DNA of 64,000 bases, taken from Rhodobacter sp. GTDB lineage: Bacteria > Pseudomonadota > Alphaproteobacteria > Rhodobacterales > Rhodobacteraceae. Location: assembly GCA_020637555.1 (NCBI GenBank), contig JACKKF010000004.1, forward strand, positions 310,001 through 374,000, in the 5' to 3' direction. The position numbers and the translations under genes are program-made. Positions 45,454 to 54,619 of this stretch are shown here, piece by piece (positions within the stretch are counted from its first letter, which is position 1; the number at the start of each line of letters is the position of its first letter). The notes beneath the pieces are model-generated. The model was not told the DNA's origin. It saw only the letters and a program-made list of their open reading frames with translations, and ran no database searches.

Positions 45454-45795
45454 TCGGGCCCTGCGGTGGGCAGCCAGGGCGCGCCCACGCGAAACCCACG
45501 CGGCCCGGACTGCCGGCCATCCAGCGGGCGTGGAGCGATCGCGAGACGGTGGCGGTTGGGGCGCGCGGTGCTTTGGCGACGACCAGACGCGCGGCGACAA
45601 CGTAGGGCGCGGTGTCGACCAGGGGCGCGGTCCGCCCCTGACCCCGGCGCACCCAAGCCCACCGGCGCGCCCATTCCCCCAGTGCGCCCAGTCCCCCGGG
45701 TGCGCCCATTCCCCCGGTGCGTCGGCATACCGGGGGCGATGCGGGACGGCGTGCGGCGCGGACGACGGTCCGCTACGCGGTCGGGTGTCCCGCCC
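45454..45795. other. Intergenic region with no supported gene
   Basis: 342 bp between the LOG-family gene and the hybrid kinase gene, which converge. GC-rich, with the tandem 17-18-bp repeat at 45667-45718. I see no gene, tRNA or clear terminator. Confidence 0.6.
45667..45718. repeat. Tandem 17-18-bp repeat
   Basis: Three consecutive units of GCGCCCATTCCCCCAGT type (45667-45683, 45684-45701, 45702-45718); the middle unit is 18 bp. A more decayed unit may precede it. Confidence 0.85.
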
Positions 45796-47994
45796 TCACC
45801 CCGAGGTCGCGCGCAAGGGGATGACGCCGCCGCGCGCCGGCTGGCTGCGGCGTCCACGTTCGGCGATCAGCTTGGACAGCGCGCCTTGCAGCCGGTCCAG
45901 TTGCAGCGGCTTGGTCAGGCAGTCGTCGAACCCGGCCTGCAGATAGGCCTCGACCTGGTGGGACATCGCGTTCGCGGTAAAGGCCAGGATCGGAAGGGCC
46001 GAAGGCGGCGTGCGCGCACCGGCGCCGGTCAGGCGCCGTGCCTCGCGCTCGCGGATCTCGCGCAACACGCTGACGCCGTCCACATCGGGCATCGAAATGT
46101 CCAGGATCACCACATCGAAGGTCTCGCGCTCATAGGCGTCCAGGGCTTCGGTCCCGTCCTGGGCCAGCACGGCTGCGATCCCCATTTGGCCCATCATCGC
46201 GCCCAGGATCATGCGGTTCGTGCGGTTGTCATCCGCCGCCAGAACCCGCAGCCCATGCAGATCCGCCGATGCCGCCGTCGGATCAGGCGGCGCGATGCGG
46301 ATTTCCGGCAGGTCGGTGCGGCCCACCGGCAGGTCGATCGCCACCCGGGTGCCCTGTCCCAACGCGGTTTCCAGCGCGATGGTTCCGCCCATCATCTCGA
46401 CCAGACGGCGCACGATGGGCATGCCCAGGCCGGTCCCGCCGAACCGGCGGGCGATGGAACTGTCGGCCTGACCGAATTCCTCGAACACCTGGGCAAGCTG
46501 GGCCTCGGTCATGCCGATGCCGGTATCGCGGACCGACAGGCCGATATGCCCCGGTTCGCGGCAGTCGATCTCGACCGAGACCGCGCCGGTTTCGGTGAAT
46601 TTCAACGCGTTCGAGATCACGTTGTGCAGGATCTGCAGGATGCGATGGGGGTCGCCCAGACGTGCGCCCTGACCGTCCCCCTGCACCGTCACCGCGAACG
46701 ACAGCTTCTTTTCCGACGCTTTCAGGGTGTGAACCGATTCGACACGCTGCGCCAGATCCGCCGGAACAAAGGGCACGGCCTCGATCTCGAGCAGGTCGGC
46801 CTCGATCTTGGACATGTCGAGCAGGTCGTTGATGATGCTCAACAACAAGGTGCCCGAGTCGTGCATCACCTTGACCATGCGGCGCTGGTCCGGATCGCTG
46901 ACCAGGCGTTCCAGCACCTCGGCCACGCCCAGAACGCCGTTCAGCGGGGTGCGCATTTCATGGCTCATCTTGGCGAGGAAATTCGATTTCGCGGCGTTGG
47001 CGCGATGCGCCTCGTCAAGGGCATCCTGCTTTTCGCGTTCCGCGCCCACCTGATCGGTCACATCCAGCATGGCATAGACCACCTGCGCCACACCGCCGTC
47101 GCTGCCCAGCACCGGCGCCGCATGGACCGAGCAATAGCGCAAGCCATCCGGGCAATGCAGCGCGAAGCGTTCCTGAGGCGTCGGCTGGCCAGTGGCGCGG
47201 GTCCGGTCAAAGGGCGTTTCGCCCGGGCCATAGGGTGTGCCGTCCTCGCGCGTATAGGCCCAGGACGGGGAATCATGCGCGGCGCCGATCATCTGTTCGC
47301 GGGTCGCACCGATGATCGCCTCGGCGGCATCGTTGGCAAAGCGCACCACGCCGTCCGCATCCAGCACGATGATCCCCATCGCCGAGGTCGCCAGGATCGA
47401 GGCCAGGAACGCGCGTTCTTCCGCCAGTTCAGCCTGGGCCGCGCGCACGGCAAGGTCCTTGTCGCGCCGGATCAGAACCGAGCAGATCACATCCGCGACG
47501 GATTGCAGCAGATACACTTCGCCGGGCAGGAAGGCATGGGTGTTGCGGACCCCGTCGAACCCGACGAAGCCATAGGTCTGCCCCTCGGAGTGCATGGGCA
47601 CCAGCAGGATCGACCGGATCGCCTGGGATTCGAGGATCTCGCGCGAGGGAGAGCCTTCCTCGAGTGCGGAAACATCGGGCACATGGAAGGGTTCGCCGCG
47701 GTCAAGCGCGTCGGCGATCGGGCCGTAGAGTTCGATCGGCAAGCCCTGAAGCTGGTCGATGGCCGGGTCGATTCCGTCAGCGCACCATTCGTGGGTGTTG
47801 TTGGTCAGCAGCCCGTCATGGACAAAGACATAGGATCGGTCGCGCACGCAGTATTCGCCCAGCCGCGAGATCGCCCGCTGCACCGATTGGTCGGTCTTGT
47901 CGATGGGGGCGCGCAACAGGTCGTTGAGAATGTCGACCACCAGCGCCTGAATGCGTGTCAGGCGGGTCTCGTTGCTGATGTTGTCGTCGTGCAT
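45796..47994 (-). CDS. Hybrid sensor histidine kinase (GAF-PAS-HK-REC)
   Basis: 732 residues, no membrane segment. An N-terminal GAF-like domain (about 20-185) and a PAS domain (about 215-330, ILATSAMGIIVLDADGVVRFANDAA) are followed by the phosphoacceptor His345 (KMSHEMRTPLNGV), an ATPase domain with DTGIGM and FGGTGLGMPI, and a C-terminal receiver with Asp632 (VVILDISMP). No HPt domain is fused, so a separate phosphotransferase is needed for output. A cytosolic orphan; the input signal is unknown. ATG 47994 chosen by domain fit. Confidence 0.9.
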   Translation of the reverse strand: MHDDNISNETRLTRIQALVVDILNDLLRAPIDKTDQSVQRAISRLGEYCVRDRSYVFVHDGLLTNNTHEWCADGIDPAIDQLQGLPIELYGPIADALDRGEPFHVPDVSALEEGSPSREILESQAIRSILLVPMHSEGQTYGFVGFDGVRNTHAFLPGEVYLLQSVADVICSVLIRRDKDLAVRAAQAELAEERAFLASILATSAMGIIVLDADGVVRFANDAAEAIIGATREQMIGAAHDSPSWAYTREDGTPYGPGETPFDRTRATGQPTPQERFALHCPDGLRYCSVHAAPVLGSDGGVAQVVYAMLDVTDQVGAEREKQDALDEAHRANAAKSNFLAKMSHEMRTPLNGVLGVAEVLERLVSDPDQRRMVKVMHDSGTLLLSIINDLLDMSKIEADLLEIEAVPFVPADLAQRVESVHTLKASEKKLSFAVTVQGDGQGARLGDPHRILQILHNVISNALKFTETGAVSVEIDCREPGHIGLSVRDTGIGMTEAQLAQVFEEFGQADSSIARRFGGTGLGMPIVRRLVEMMGGTIALETALGQGTRVAIDLPVGRTDLPEIRIAPPDPTAASADLHGLRVLAADDNRTNRMILGAMMGQMGIAAVLAQDGTEALDAYERETFDVVILDISMPDVDGVSVLREIREREARRLTGAGARTPPSALPILAFTANAMSHQVEAYLQAGFDDCLTKPLQLDRLQGALSKLIAERGRRSQPARGGVIPLRATSG

Positions 47995-48050
47995 CCTCGC
48001 CCACCCGTTCCGTCCGGCGCCGCGCGCGCCTTGCGGCGACCGCATTGGTG

Positions 48051-48084
48051 TTCCTTACCCGTTTGCCGAAAACTCGTTAAGGAA
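48051..48084. promoter_or_regulatory. Inverted repeat in the hybrid kinase/dapE intergenic region
   Basis: TTCCTTA (48051-48057) and TAAGGAA (48078-48084) form a 7-bp inverted repeat 20 nt apart, in the 248-bp divergent gap. AGGAA-GTG-TTCCT overlaps its right arm. Could be an operator; no protein can be named. Confidence 0.35.
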
Positions 48085-48242
48085 GTGTTCCTGCCTGCGG
48101 GTTCGCGATCGCGTGCCGGGTCGCAACCTGAACGTGCAGTCTGCCCCGGGCCGGGCGGCGCGTCAATCTGCGCCGTGCCGCGCTTGCCTGGATGGCGGGG
48201 TTCGATTAGCACCGGGGGGCAGCCCCAGCCAAGGACTTCGCG

Positions 48243-49388
48243 ATGCCGCTCGATCCCGCCGACCTCACAGCCCGCCTGATCCGCTGCCCCTCGGTCACGC
48301 CCGACGAGGGCGGCGCACTGGTGCTCCTGCAGGCCGAACTCGAGGCCGCCGGGTTCGACTGCACGCGCGTGGATCGCAATGGCACGGCCAATCTGTTCGC
48401 GCGCTGGGGGGCGAAGGGTGCGAACCGCAGTTTCGGGTTCAACGGTCATACCGATGTGGTGCCGCCGGGCGACGCGGCCGATTGGCGATTCCCACCGTTC
48501 TCGGGCACCATGAGCGAGGGGCGGATCTGGGGCCGCGGTGCCTGTGACATGAAGTCCGGCGTCGCAGCCTTTGCCGCGGCGGCCGTGGATTTCGTCCGCG
48601 AAACGCCGCCTGACGGGGCTGTCGTGCTGGCGATCACTGGTGACGAGGAAGGCGAGGCGACGGACGGCACGGTGGCGCTGCTGGATTGGATGGCCGCCCA
48701 GGGCGAACGCATGACCCACTGCTTGGTCGGCGAACCGACATGCCCGACCGAGATGGGCGAGATGATGAAGAACGGACGCCGCGGGTCAATGACCGCCCGG
48801 ATCGAGGCGCGCGGCATCCAGGGGCACAGCGCCTATCCCCATCGCGCCCGCAATCCGCTGCCGGCTCTGGTCGTCTTGCTGGACCGGCTCGCGCGGCACG
48901 AACTGGACCAGGGCAACGCGCTGTTCGACCCCTCGACGCTGGCACTGACGACCATCGACACCGGCAACACGGCATCGAACGTCATTCCCGCCGTGGCCCG
49001 CGCGGCGCTGAACATCCGCTTCAACGATCTGCATACCGGTGCCAGCCTGACCGCCTGGCTCGAGTCCGAGACGGCCCGGGTGCAGGATGAAACGGGTGTC
49101 GAGTTCGCGCTGGCGATCAAGGTCTCGGGCGAGAGTTTCGTGACCGAACCGGGCTGGTTCACCGATCTGGTCGCCGGGGCTGTCGAAGCCGAATGCGCGC
49201 GCCGGCCCGCGCTGTCCACATCGGGGGGCACATCCGATGCCCGGTTCGTCAAGGACCACTGCCCCGTGGTGGAATTCGGACTGGTCGGCGCCAGCATGCA
49301 CAAGACCGACGAAGTCGTCGAAATCGCCCATGTGCACCAGTTGAAGGCGATCTACCGACGGATACTGGACCGCTACTTCGCGGATTGA
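48243..49388 (+). CDS. dapE: Succinyl-diaminopimelate desuccinylase
   Basis: 381 residues, M20 family. Zinc ligands and catalytic residues: His69 (FNGHTDVVPPGD), Asp102 (RGACDMKSG), Glu135/136 (GDEEGEATDG). It releases succinate from N-succinyl-diaminopimelate in lysine and cell-wall synthesis, downstream of DapD. Divergent from the hybrid kinase. Composite repeat copy C lies about 110 bp after its stop. Confidence 0.95.
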   Translation: MPLDPADLTARLIRCPSVTPDEGGALVLLQAELEAAGFDCTRVDRNGTANLFARWGAKGANRSFGFNGHTDVVPPGDAADWRFPPFSGTMSEGRIWGRGACDMKSGVAAFAAAAVDFVRETPPDGAVVLAITGDEEGEATDGTVALLDWMAAQGERMTHCLVGEPTCPTEMGEMMKNGRRGSMTARIEARGIQGHSAYPHRARNPLPALVVLLDRLARHELDQGNALFDPSTLALTTIDTGNTASNVIPAVARAALNIRFNDLHTGASLTAWLESETARVQDETGVEFALAIKVSGESFVTEPGWFTDLVAGAVEAECARRPALSTSGGTSDARFVKDHCPVVEFGLVGASMHKTDEVVEIAHVHQLKAIYRRILDRYFAD

Positions 49389-49499
49389 CCGCAAACGCAC
49401 GACTTTGGCGCCGATGCAAGGGCGGCGGGCCCGGGCATCGAGCCCGCGCCCGCCGCCGCGCTGTCGCGCGAGTCCCCCCATTTGCGCTTGCGCGCGTGA

Positions 49500-49566
49500 G
49501 GGGGCGTTGCCCCCTCGGCCTGACGGCCTCACCCCCAGGATATTTTCGGCACAAAGATGGGGGCGG
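49500..49566 (+). repeat. Composite 3'-end repeat, copy C
   Basis: GGGGGC, GTT, GCCCCC hairpin, then CGGCCTGACGGCCTCA, C-run, AGGATATTTTCGGCAC, AAAGATG and G-run. It differs from copy A by about one substitution and one or two bases of run length. Follows dapE. Confidence 0.85.
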
Positions 49567-49675
49567 TTCAGATCCTGTTAACCGTGAACGTGTAGCGTGA
49601 CCGCACGGAACAGGCTGGGAAGCCGATGGCCGTGCACGAAGATGGCGGCGTGTCTCGCACAGGGGCACGCCGTTC

Positions 49676-49822
49676 CCCATCTTTGTGCCTGAAATATCCT
49701 GCGGGGGTGAATTCGCGCAGCGAAGAGGGGGCGCAAAGCCCCCTGTCGCGCGGCGCGCCCGCGCCGCGCCCGGTCGCCCGAGGGCTAGAGCATGGAATGC
49801 TCTCGGCCGAGGGCGAAACCCC
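49676..49822 (-). repeat. Composite 3'-end repeat, copy D
   Basis: Read on the minus strand it starts 4 bp after the prfC stop: GGGGTTTCGCCCTCGGCCG, then a 7-bp stem (AGAGCAT, loop TCC, ATGCTCT; 49787-49803), GCCCTCGGGCGAC, a GC-rich hairpin, and finally GCAGGATATTTCAGGCAC with AAAGATGGGG. The stem pairs with different bases from copy B at two positions, with both partners changed. Confidence 0.85.
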
Positions 49823-49825
49823 TCG

Positions 49826-51424
49826 TCAGACCATCATTTCCTTGGTGGCGGTCAAATTGACGCCCGGATGATCGCGCTGGATCCGGTCGATGTCCCATTG
49901 CAGCCGCGTCAGATAGACAAGGTCGCCGTCGTGATCGGTGGCGATATGGCCCTTGTTCGTGTTCACGACGGCATCCACCGTGGCCTTGTCACCGGCGATC
50001 CAGCGCGCCGATGTGAACTGCGACCCCTCGAAACGTACGGGCAGGCCGTATTCCAGCTCGATCCGCGAGGCGAGGACTTCGAACTGCAAGGCTCCGACCA
50101 CGCCGACGATGAAGCCCGAACCGATCATCGGTTTGAACACTTTCGCCGCGCCTTCCTCGGCGAACTGCATCAGGGCCTTTTCCAGGTGCTTGGCTTTCAT
50201 CGGATCGCCTGCACGCACCGATTGCAGAAGTTCCGGCGCGAAACTGGGAATGCCCGTGAATTTCAGAGCCTCGCCTTCGGTCAGCGTATCGCCGATGCGC
50301 AACTGGCCGTGGTTCGGGATGCCGATGATATCGCCAGCCCAGGCTTCTTCGGTCAGTTCCCGGTCGGCGGCCAGAAACAGGACCGGGTTGGTGATCGCCA
50401 TCGGCTTGCCGGCGCGCACATGCGTCAGCTTCATGCCCCGCAGGAAATGCCCCGACGCGAGTCGCACGAAGGCCACGCGGTCGCGGTGTTTGGGGTCCAT
50501 GTTGGCCTGGACCTTGAACACGAAGCCGGTGACCCTGTCCTCGTCGGCCGACACCTGGCGCTTGTCGGTTGTCAGGGGCTGCGGCGGCGGGCCGTATTCG
50601 GCCATGCCCTGCATCAGTTCACGCACGCCGAACGAATTGATCGCCGAGCCGAACCAGATCGGTGTCATCGAGCCGTTCAGCACCTGCTCGCGGTCAAAGG
50701 CAGGCAGCAGCGCGCGCGCCATCTCCAGCTCTTCCTTCAGCGACTCCAGCATGGCCGCCGGAATGTGCTGGGCAAGTTTCGGGTCGTCCAGCCCCTGGAT
50801 CTTGATGCTTTCGCCGACCTTGTTGCGGTCGGCGCGATCCATCAGTTCCAGCCGGTCGTGCAGGATGTCATAGCAGCCCAGGAAATCGCGCCCCTGGCCG
50901 ATCGGCCAGCTTGCCGGAGTCACGTCGATCGCCAGGTTTTCCTGGATCTCGTCGATGATCTCGAACGTGTCGCGGGCCTCGCGGTCCATCTTGTTGCAGA
51001 AGGTCAGGATCGGCAGATCGCGCAGGCGGCAGACCTCGAACAGTTTCTGCGTCTGGCTTTCCACGCCCTTGGCGCCGTCGATCACCATGATGGCCGCGTC
51101 CACGGCGGTCAGCGTGCGATAGGTGTCCTCGGAAAAGTCGCTGTGGCCGGGGGTGTCCACCAGATTGAAGCGGAAGCTGTCGAAGTCGAAGGACATCGCC
51201 GAGGCCGAGACCGAGATGCCGCGATCCTTCTCCATCTGCATGAAGTCCGAGCGCGTGCGCCGTGCCTCGCCCTTGGCGCGGACCTGGCCCGCCATCTGGA
51301 TCGCGCCGCCGAACAGCAGGAACTTTTCGGTCAGCGTGGTCTTGCCCGCGTCGGGGTGCGAGATGATCGCAAAGGTCCGGCGGCGGGCGATTTCGGGCGG
51401 AAGGGTGGGGCGGTTGTCCAGCAT
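49826..51424 (-). CDS. prfC: Peptide chain release factor 3
   Basis: 532 residues. GTPase: G1 HPDAGKTT (23-30), DTPGHSDF and NKMD. It recycles RF1/RF2 from the ribosome after termination. EF-G-like domains II and III follow. ATG at 51424. Downstream, its transcript would end in repeat copy D. Confidence 0.97.
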   Translation of the reverse strand: MLDNRPTLPPEIARRRTFAIISHPDAGKTTLTEKFLLFGGAIQMAGQVRAKGEARRTRSDFMQMEKDRGISVSASAMSFDFDSFRFNLVDTPGHSDFSEDTYRTLTAVDAAIMVIDGAKGVESQTQKLFEVCRLRDLPILTFCNKMDREARDTFEIIDEIQENLAIDVTPASWPIGQGRDFLGCYDILHDRLELMDRADRNKVGESIKIQGLDDPKLAQHIPAAMLESLKEELEMARALLPAFDREQVLNGSMTPIWFGSAINSFGVRELMQGMAEYGPPPQPLTTDKRQVSADEDRVTGFVFKVQANMDPKHRDRVAFVRLASGHFLRGMKLTHVRAGKPMAITNPVLFLAADRELTEEAWAGDIIGIPNHGQLRIGDTLTEGEALKFTGIPSFAPELLQSVRAGDPMKAKHLEKALMQFAEEGAAKVFKPMIGSGFIVGVVGALQFEVLASRIELEYGLPVRFEGSQFTSARWIAGDKATVDAVVNTNKGHIATDHDGDLVYLTRLQWDIDRIQRDHPGVNLTATKEMMV

Positions 51425-51478
51425 GGCGCGCGGATAGCGGAAAGCGCGCAGTCTGTCCACTGGGCGGCTGCTGCGGTG

Positions 51479-51661
51479 TCAGACCCGCGTATCGCGGTGC
51501 CGGCCCAGATCGACGGGGCGCGGCGGGGGCGGCGACATCATGCGCAGGGGCATCACGCAGACGCTGGCCCTGTCGTGGCACGATGGCACCGAGGCCAGCG
51601 CCATCGAACCCGGCAGCAAAAGGGCGGACAACAGGGCAAGGGCAAGCAGGGCGCGGGTCAT
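51479..51661 (-). CDS. Possible small secreted protein
   Basis: 60 residues. A clean signal peptide (MTRALLALALLSALLLPGSMALA) precedes a short tail with two Cys and a Pro-rich patch (CHDRASVCVMP, then MMSPPPPRP). No family recognised and no clear ribosome-binding site. It may be spurious, but the hydrophobic signal is striking. Follows the GGDEF gene's terminator, upstream of prfC on the same strand. Confidence 0.38.
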   Translation of the reverse strand: MTRALLALALLSALLLPGSMALASVPSCHDRASVCVMPLRMMSPPPPRPVDLGRHRDTRV

Positions 51662-51800
51662 GGCGGGGTCCGATCGCATAAAGGGCATCGCAATGACCAT
51701 GGGTCGTGTCCCGTGAAGAAACGGTTCAATCCTGTCTTCACGAGATAGCGAGCCCGCGTCAAAGCGCAACCCTTGCGGGCTGTCGTGCCACGCGCCGGAC

Positions 51801-51837
51801 AAAAAAAGACCGGGCACTCCGCAGGGAGGCGCCCGGT
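51801..51837 (-). terminator. Terminator of the GGDEF gene
   Basis: On the minus strand, ACCGGGC and GCCCGGT (7 bp) enclose a CTCC/GGAG inner stem, followed by CTTTTTTT. 21 bp after the GGDEF stop. Confidence 0.88.
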
Positions 51838-51857
51838 TCAGAGCAGGGGACAGGGGA

Positions 51858-52742
51858 TCAGTTCAGGGCGGCGACACGCGGAAAGCTGACGTCTTCGACG
51901 CAGACCCGGTTGCGGCCAGAGTTTTTCGCCGCATAGAGCTGCGCGTCGGCGCGGTCGGTCCAGTCCTCGACATCCAGCATCGCGTCGGTGGCTTCCACCA
52001 CGCCGAAGCTGGCGGTGACCGAGAGCTGGTCGTAGCCGGGGATCGCGGCGCGTTCGATGGCCTTGCGCACGCGTTCTGCGACATCGGTCGCGGTGCCGGC
52101 ATCGGCGTTGGCGACCATGATCGCGAATTCCTCGCCGCCGATCCGGCCAAAGCTGTCCTCGACCCGCAGTTCGCGCAGCACGGTGCGGGCCACGGTTTTC
52201 AGCACCGCATCGCCGGCCGGGTGGCCCAGCGTGTCGTTGATGCGTTTGAAGTGGTCCAGATCGAAGAACACCAGCGAGGCCTTGCTGCGCGAGCGCGCCC
52301 GGGCGGCGAAGGTTTTGCGCAGCGCGTCGGTAAAGGCGCGTCGCGTCATCGCGCCGGTCAGGACATCGCGGCTGGCCTCGGACCACAGTTCGACCTGATC
52401 GACGACCAGTTTGGCGAACCCTTCCAGCAGCTGGCAATCGTGGTCGGAAAAGGTGCGGTCGCAGGTATCGAGGATCCGCAGGGCGCCGATGACCGATTCA
52501 TCCTTGATGAGCGGGATCTCGAGGAACGACCGATAGACGCCGCCTTCCGAGGTGGCGTGCGAACCATGAAGGGCGACGGCAACCGCCGGCACCTGAAAGA
52601 CGGATTTGATCAGGTTCGTGACCGCGTCGAACTGTGCGGGAGCGGGCAGAACGGCCTGGATCGGGGTGTGGAACATTTCAAGGGCCTCGGCCGCGGGCGG
52701 GACAATCCGGGTATCAGTCTGGAAGTCGACGCGGGCATTCAT
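51858..52742 (-). CDS. Diguanylate cyclase (GAF-like plus GGDEF)
   Basis: 294 residues. N-terminal GAF-like domain (about 38-120), then a GGDEF domain with active-site GGEEF (202-206) and the inhibitory I-site RVED (193-196) exactly five residues before it. It should make cyclic di-GMP from two GTP and be feedback-inhibited. Cytosolic. A full CtrA-type site lies about 85 bp upstream of the ATG, linking it to CtrA-controlled motility or lifestyle genes. Ends in a strong terminator; monocistronic. Confidence 0.92.
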   Translation of the reverse strand: MNARVDFQTDTRIVPPAAEALEMFHTPIQAVLPAPAQFDAVTNLIKSVFQVPAVAVALHGSHATSEGGVYRSFLEIPLIKDESVIGALRILDTCDRTFSDHDCQLLEGFAKLVVDQVELWSEASRDVLTGAMTRRAFTDALRKTFAARARSRSKASLVFFDLDHFKRINDTLGHPAGDAVLKTVARTVLRELRVEDSFGRIGGEEFAIMVANADAGTATDVAERVRKAIERAAIPGYDQLSVTASFGVVEATDAMLDVEDWTDRADAQLYAAKNSGRNRVCVEDVSFPRVAALN

Positions 52743-53065
52743 GACAGGGTGTCCTGTGGATCGGATGATCCTGTTCTGGCGCCGGAATGCGGTCGGCTTT
52801 GGGACGCGGTGGGGCGAAATGAAGGTTAATTGCGGATTAACCATGGCGCGCCGCCGGTCGTGGCCACCGTTTTGCCCCAATTCGCCCTGAATCGGGGCGG
52901 AAGGGCCGGGAAACCCCCTATCCAGATTGACCAGTGCCGCGATATGCGCTAGGGCGCGACCACAGGCTGTTGCGACTCGCAGCGGCCCGACCGATCGCCG
53001 CGGGGCGCGAAAACAAGGCGTCCCATCACATTCTTGCGGCCCGACGCCGCAAATAACGGACGCGA
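52743..53065. other. Divergent intergenic region, GGDEF gene / DEAD-box helicase
   Basis: 323 bp. Contains the CtrA-type site at 52826-52840; otherwise GC-rich with no supported gene. The helicase promoter could not be fixed. Confidence 0.6.
52826..52840 (-). promoter_or_regulatory. CtrA-type binding site
   Basis: TTAA, seven bases, TTAA, within a perfect inverted repeat GGTTAAT-TGCGG-ATTAACC (52824-52842). This exactly matches the alphaproteobacterial CtrA consensus TTAA-N7-TTAA. It lies about 84 bp before the GGDEF gene start and 226 bp from the helicase start. Confidence 0.75.
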
Positions 53066-54559
53066 ATGACCACTTTTTCCGACCTGAAGCTGGACCCCAA
53101 GGTCCTGAAAGCCATCGCCGAAGCCGGCTATGAAACCCCCACGCCGATTCAGGCCCAGGCCATACCCGAGGCCCTGACAGGCCGCGATGTTCTGGGCATT
53201 GCCCAGACCGGCACAGGCAAGACGGCCTCGTTCACCCTGCCTTTGATCACGCGCCTGTCGCGCGGTCGGGCCCGGGCGCGGATGCCGCGGTCGCTGGTTC
53301 TGGCCCCGACGCGCGAACTGGCCGCCCAGGTGGCCGAGAATTTCGACGTCTACGCCAAGCATACCAAGCTGACCAAGGCGCTGCTGATCGGTGGCGTGAG
53401 CTTTGCCGAACAGGACAAGCTGATCGACCGTGGCGTGGATGTGCTGATCGCAACGCCGGGCCGCCTGCTGGACCATTTCGAACGCGGCAAGCTGCTGCTC
53501 ACCGGCGTCGAGGTGATGGTCGTGGACGAGGCCGACCGGATGCTCGACATGGGGTTCATTCCCGATATCGAGAAGATCTTTCAACTGACGCCGTTCACCC
53601 GGCAGACGCTGTTCTTTTCGGCCACGATGGCGCCCGAGATCGAGCGCATCACCAACATGTTCCTGTCGAACCCCGCCCGGGTCGAGGTTGCGCGCCAGGC
53701 AACCACCGCCGAGACGATCGAACAGCAACTGATCGAACTGACGCCCACACGCCGCGATCGCGCATTCAGCGAGAAACGCGCGATGCTGCGGTCGCTGATC
53801 GCGATGGAAGGCGATGCCTGCACCAACGCCATCATCTTCTGCAACCGCAAGATTGATGTGGATGTCGTCGCCAAATCGCTGAAAAAGCACGGTTTCGATG
53901 CGTCGCCCATTCATGGGGACCTGGATCAGTCCGTGCGCACGCGCACGCTGGAAGGCTTCCGCGATGGCAGCGTCCGTTTGCTGGTGGCGTCGGACGTGGC
54001 GGCGCGTGGTCTGGACATTCCGGCCGTGAGCCATGTCTTCAACTTCGACGTGCCGTCGCACTCCGAGGATTATGTGCACCGCATCGGTCGCACCGGCCGG
54101 GCCGGGCGCAAGGGCAAGGCGTTCACCATCTCGACGCCGTCGGATGACAAGTATCTGGCTGCCATCGAACATCTGCTGCAGAAAACCCTGCCGCGCGGCA
54201 CCGCGCCCGAGGGTTTTGCCGAAGCCGCCGCCGAGGCGTCCGCGCGCCCGGATCGCGCCGGCCGGGGCGACCGCAAGCGGGGCGACCGCGCCGAGCGTGG
54301 CGGGCGCCGCCGCGAGAAGCCGGTCGACAAGCAGACCGACCAGGCCGCCGAGGCGATGACCGAGACCGATGTCGCCGTGATCGACGCCCCGGTCGAGCCC
54401 CCCGCGCCGCAGCGCGAGGAACGCCGGGACGAACGCCGCGACGACAAGCGCGGCCGGGGCCGCCGCGAGCGGGGCGGGCGCGACGATCAGCCGGTGGTCG
54501 GCATGGGCGACCATGTGCCTGATTTCCTGATGCGCGAATTCCGGGCCAAGGCGAGCTGA
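53066..54559 (+). CDS. DEAD-box RNA helicase (RhlE/DeaD-like)
   Basis: 497 residues. AQTGTGKT (46-53), PTRELAAQ, DEAD (154-157), SAT (185-187) and HRIGRTGRAG form the core. The C-terminal 120 residues are low-complexity and rich in Arg, Asp, Glu and Gly, as in RNA-binding tails. It probably remodels rRNA or mRNA and matters in the cold. Exact subfamily is not fixed. A strong terminator follows. Confidence 0.94.
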   Translation: MTTFSDLKLDPKVLKAIAEAGYETPTPIQAQAIPEALTGRDVLGIAQTGTGKTASFTLPLITRLSRGRARARMPRSLVLAPTRELAAQVAENFDVYAKHTKLTKALLIGGVSFAEQDKLIDRGVDVLIATPGRLLDHFERGKLLLTGVEVMVVDEADRMLDMGFIPDIEKIFQLTPFTRQTLFFSATMAPEIERITNMFLSNPARVEVARQATTAETIEQQLIELTPTRRDRAFSEKRAMLRSLIAMEGDACTNAIIFCNRKIDVDVVAKSLKKHGFDASPIHGDLDQSVRTRTLEGFRDGSVRLLVASDVAARGLDIPAVSHVFNFDVPSHSEDYVHRIGRTGRAGRKGKAFTISTPSDDKYLAAIEHLLQKTLPRGTAPEGFAEAAAEASARPDRAGRGDRKRGDRAERGGRRREKPVDKQTDQAAEAMTETDVAVIDAPVEPPAPQREERRDERRDDKRGRGRRERGGRDDQPVVGMGDHVPDFLMREFRAKAS

Positions 54560-54580
54560 TCGCCGCCACGGGGACTTTTC

Positions 54581-54619
54581 GGGCCGCGACGATCCCCTCG
54601 TCGCGGCCCTGTGTTTTTT
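54581..54619 (+). terminator. Terminator of the DEAD-box helicase gene
   Basis: GGGCCGCGACGA and TCGTCGCGGCCC form a perfect 12-bp stem over loop TCCCC, followed by TGTGTTTTTT. Confidence 0.9.

Larger units (their letters stand above)
49389..49825. other. Convergent intergenic region carrying two repeat copies
   Basis: 437 bp between dapE and prfC stops. It contains copy C (plus orientation) and copy D (minus orientation) facing each other, separated by about 110 bp in which I see no gene (includes GTTAAC near 49578). Confidence 0.7.

Noticed and set aside
49570..49590. CtrA half-site near GTTAACC.
   Set aside because: Only one TTAA; the second half is missing, and it lies between convergent genes.
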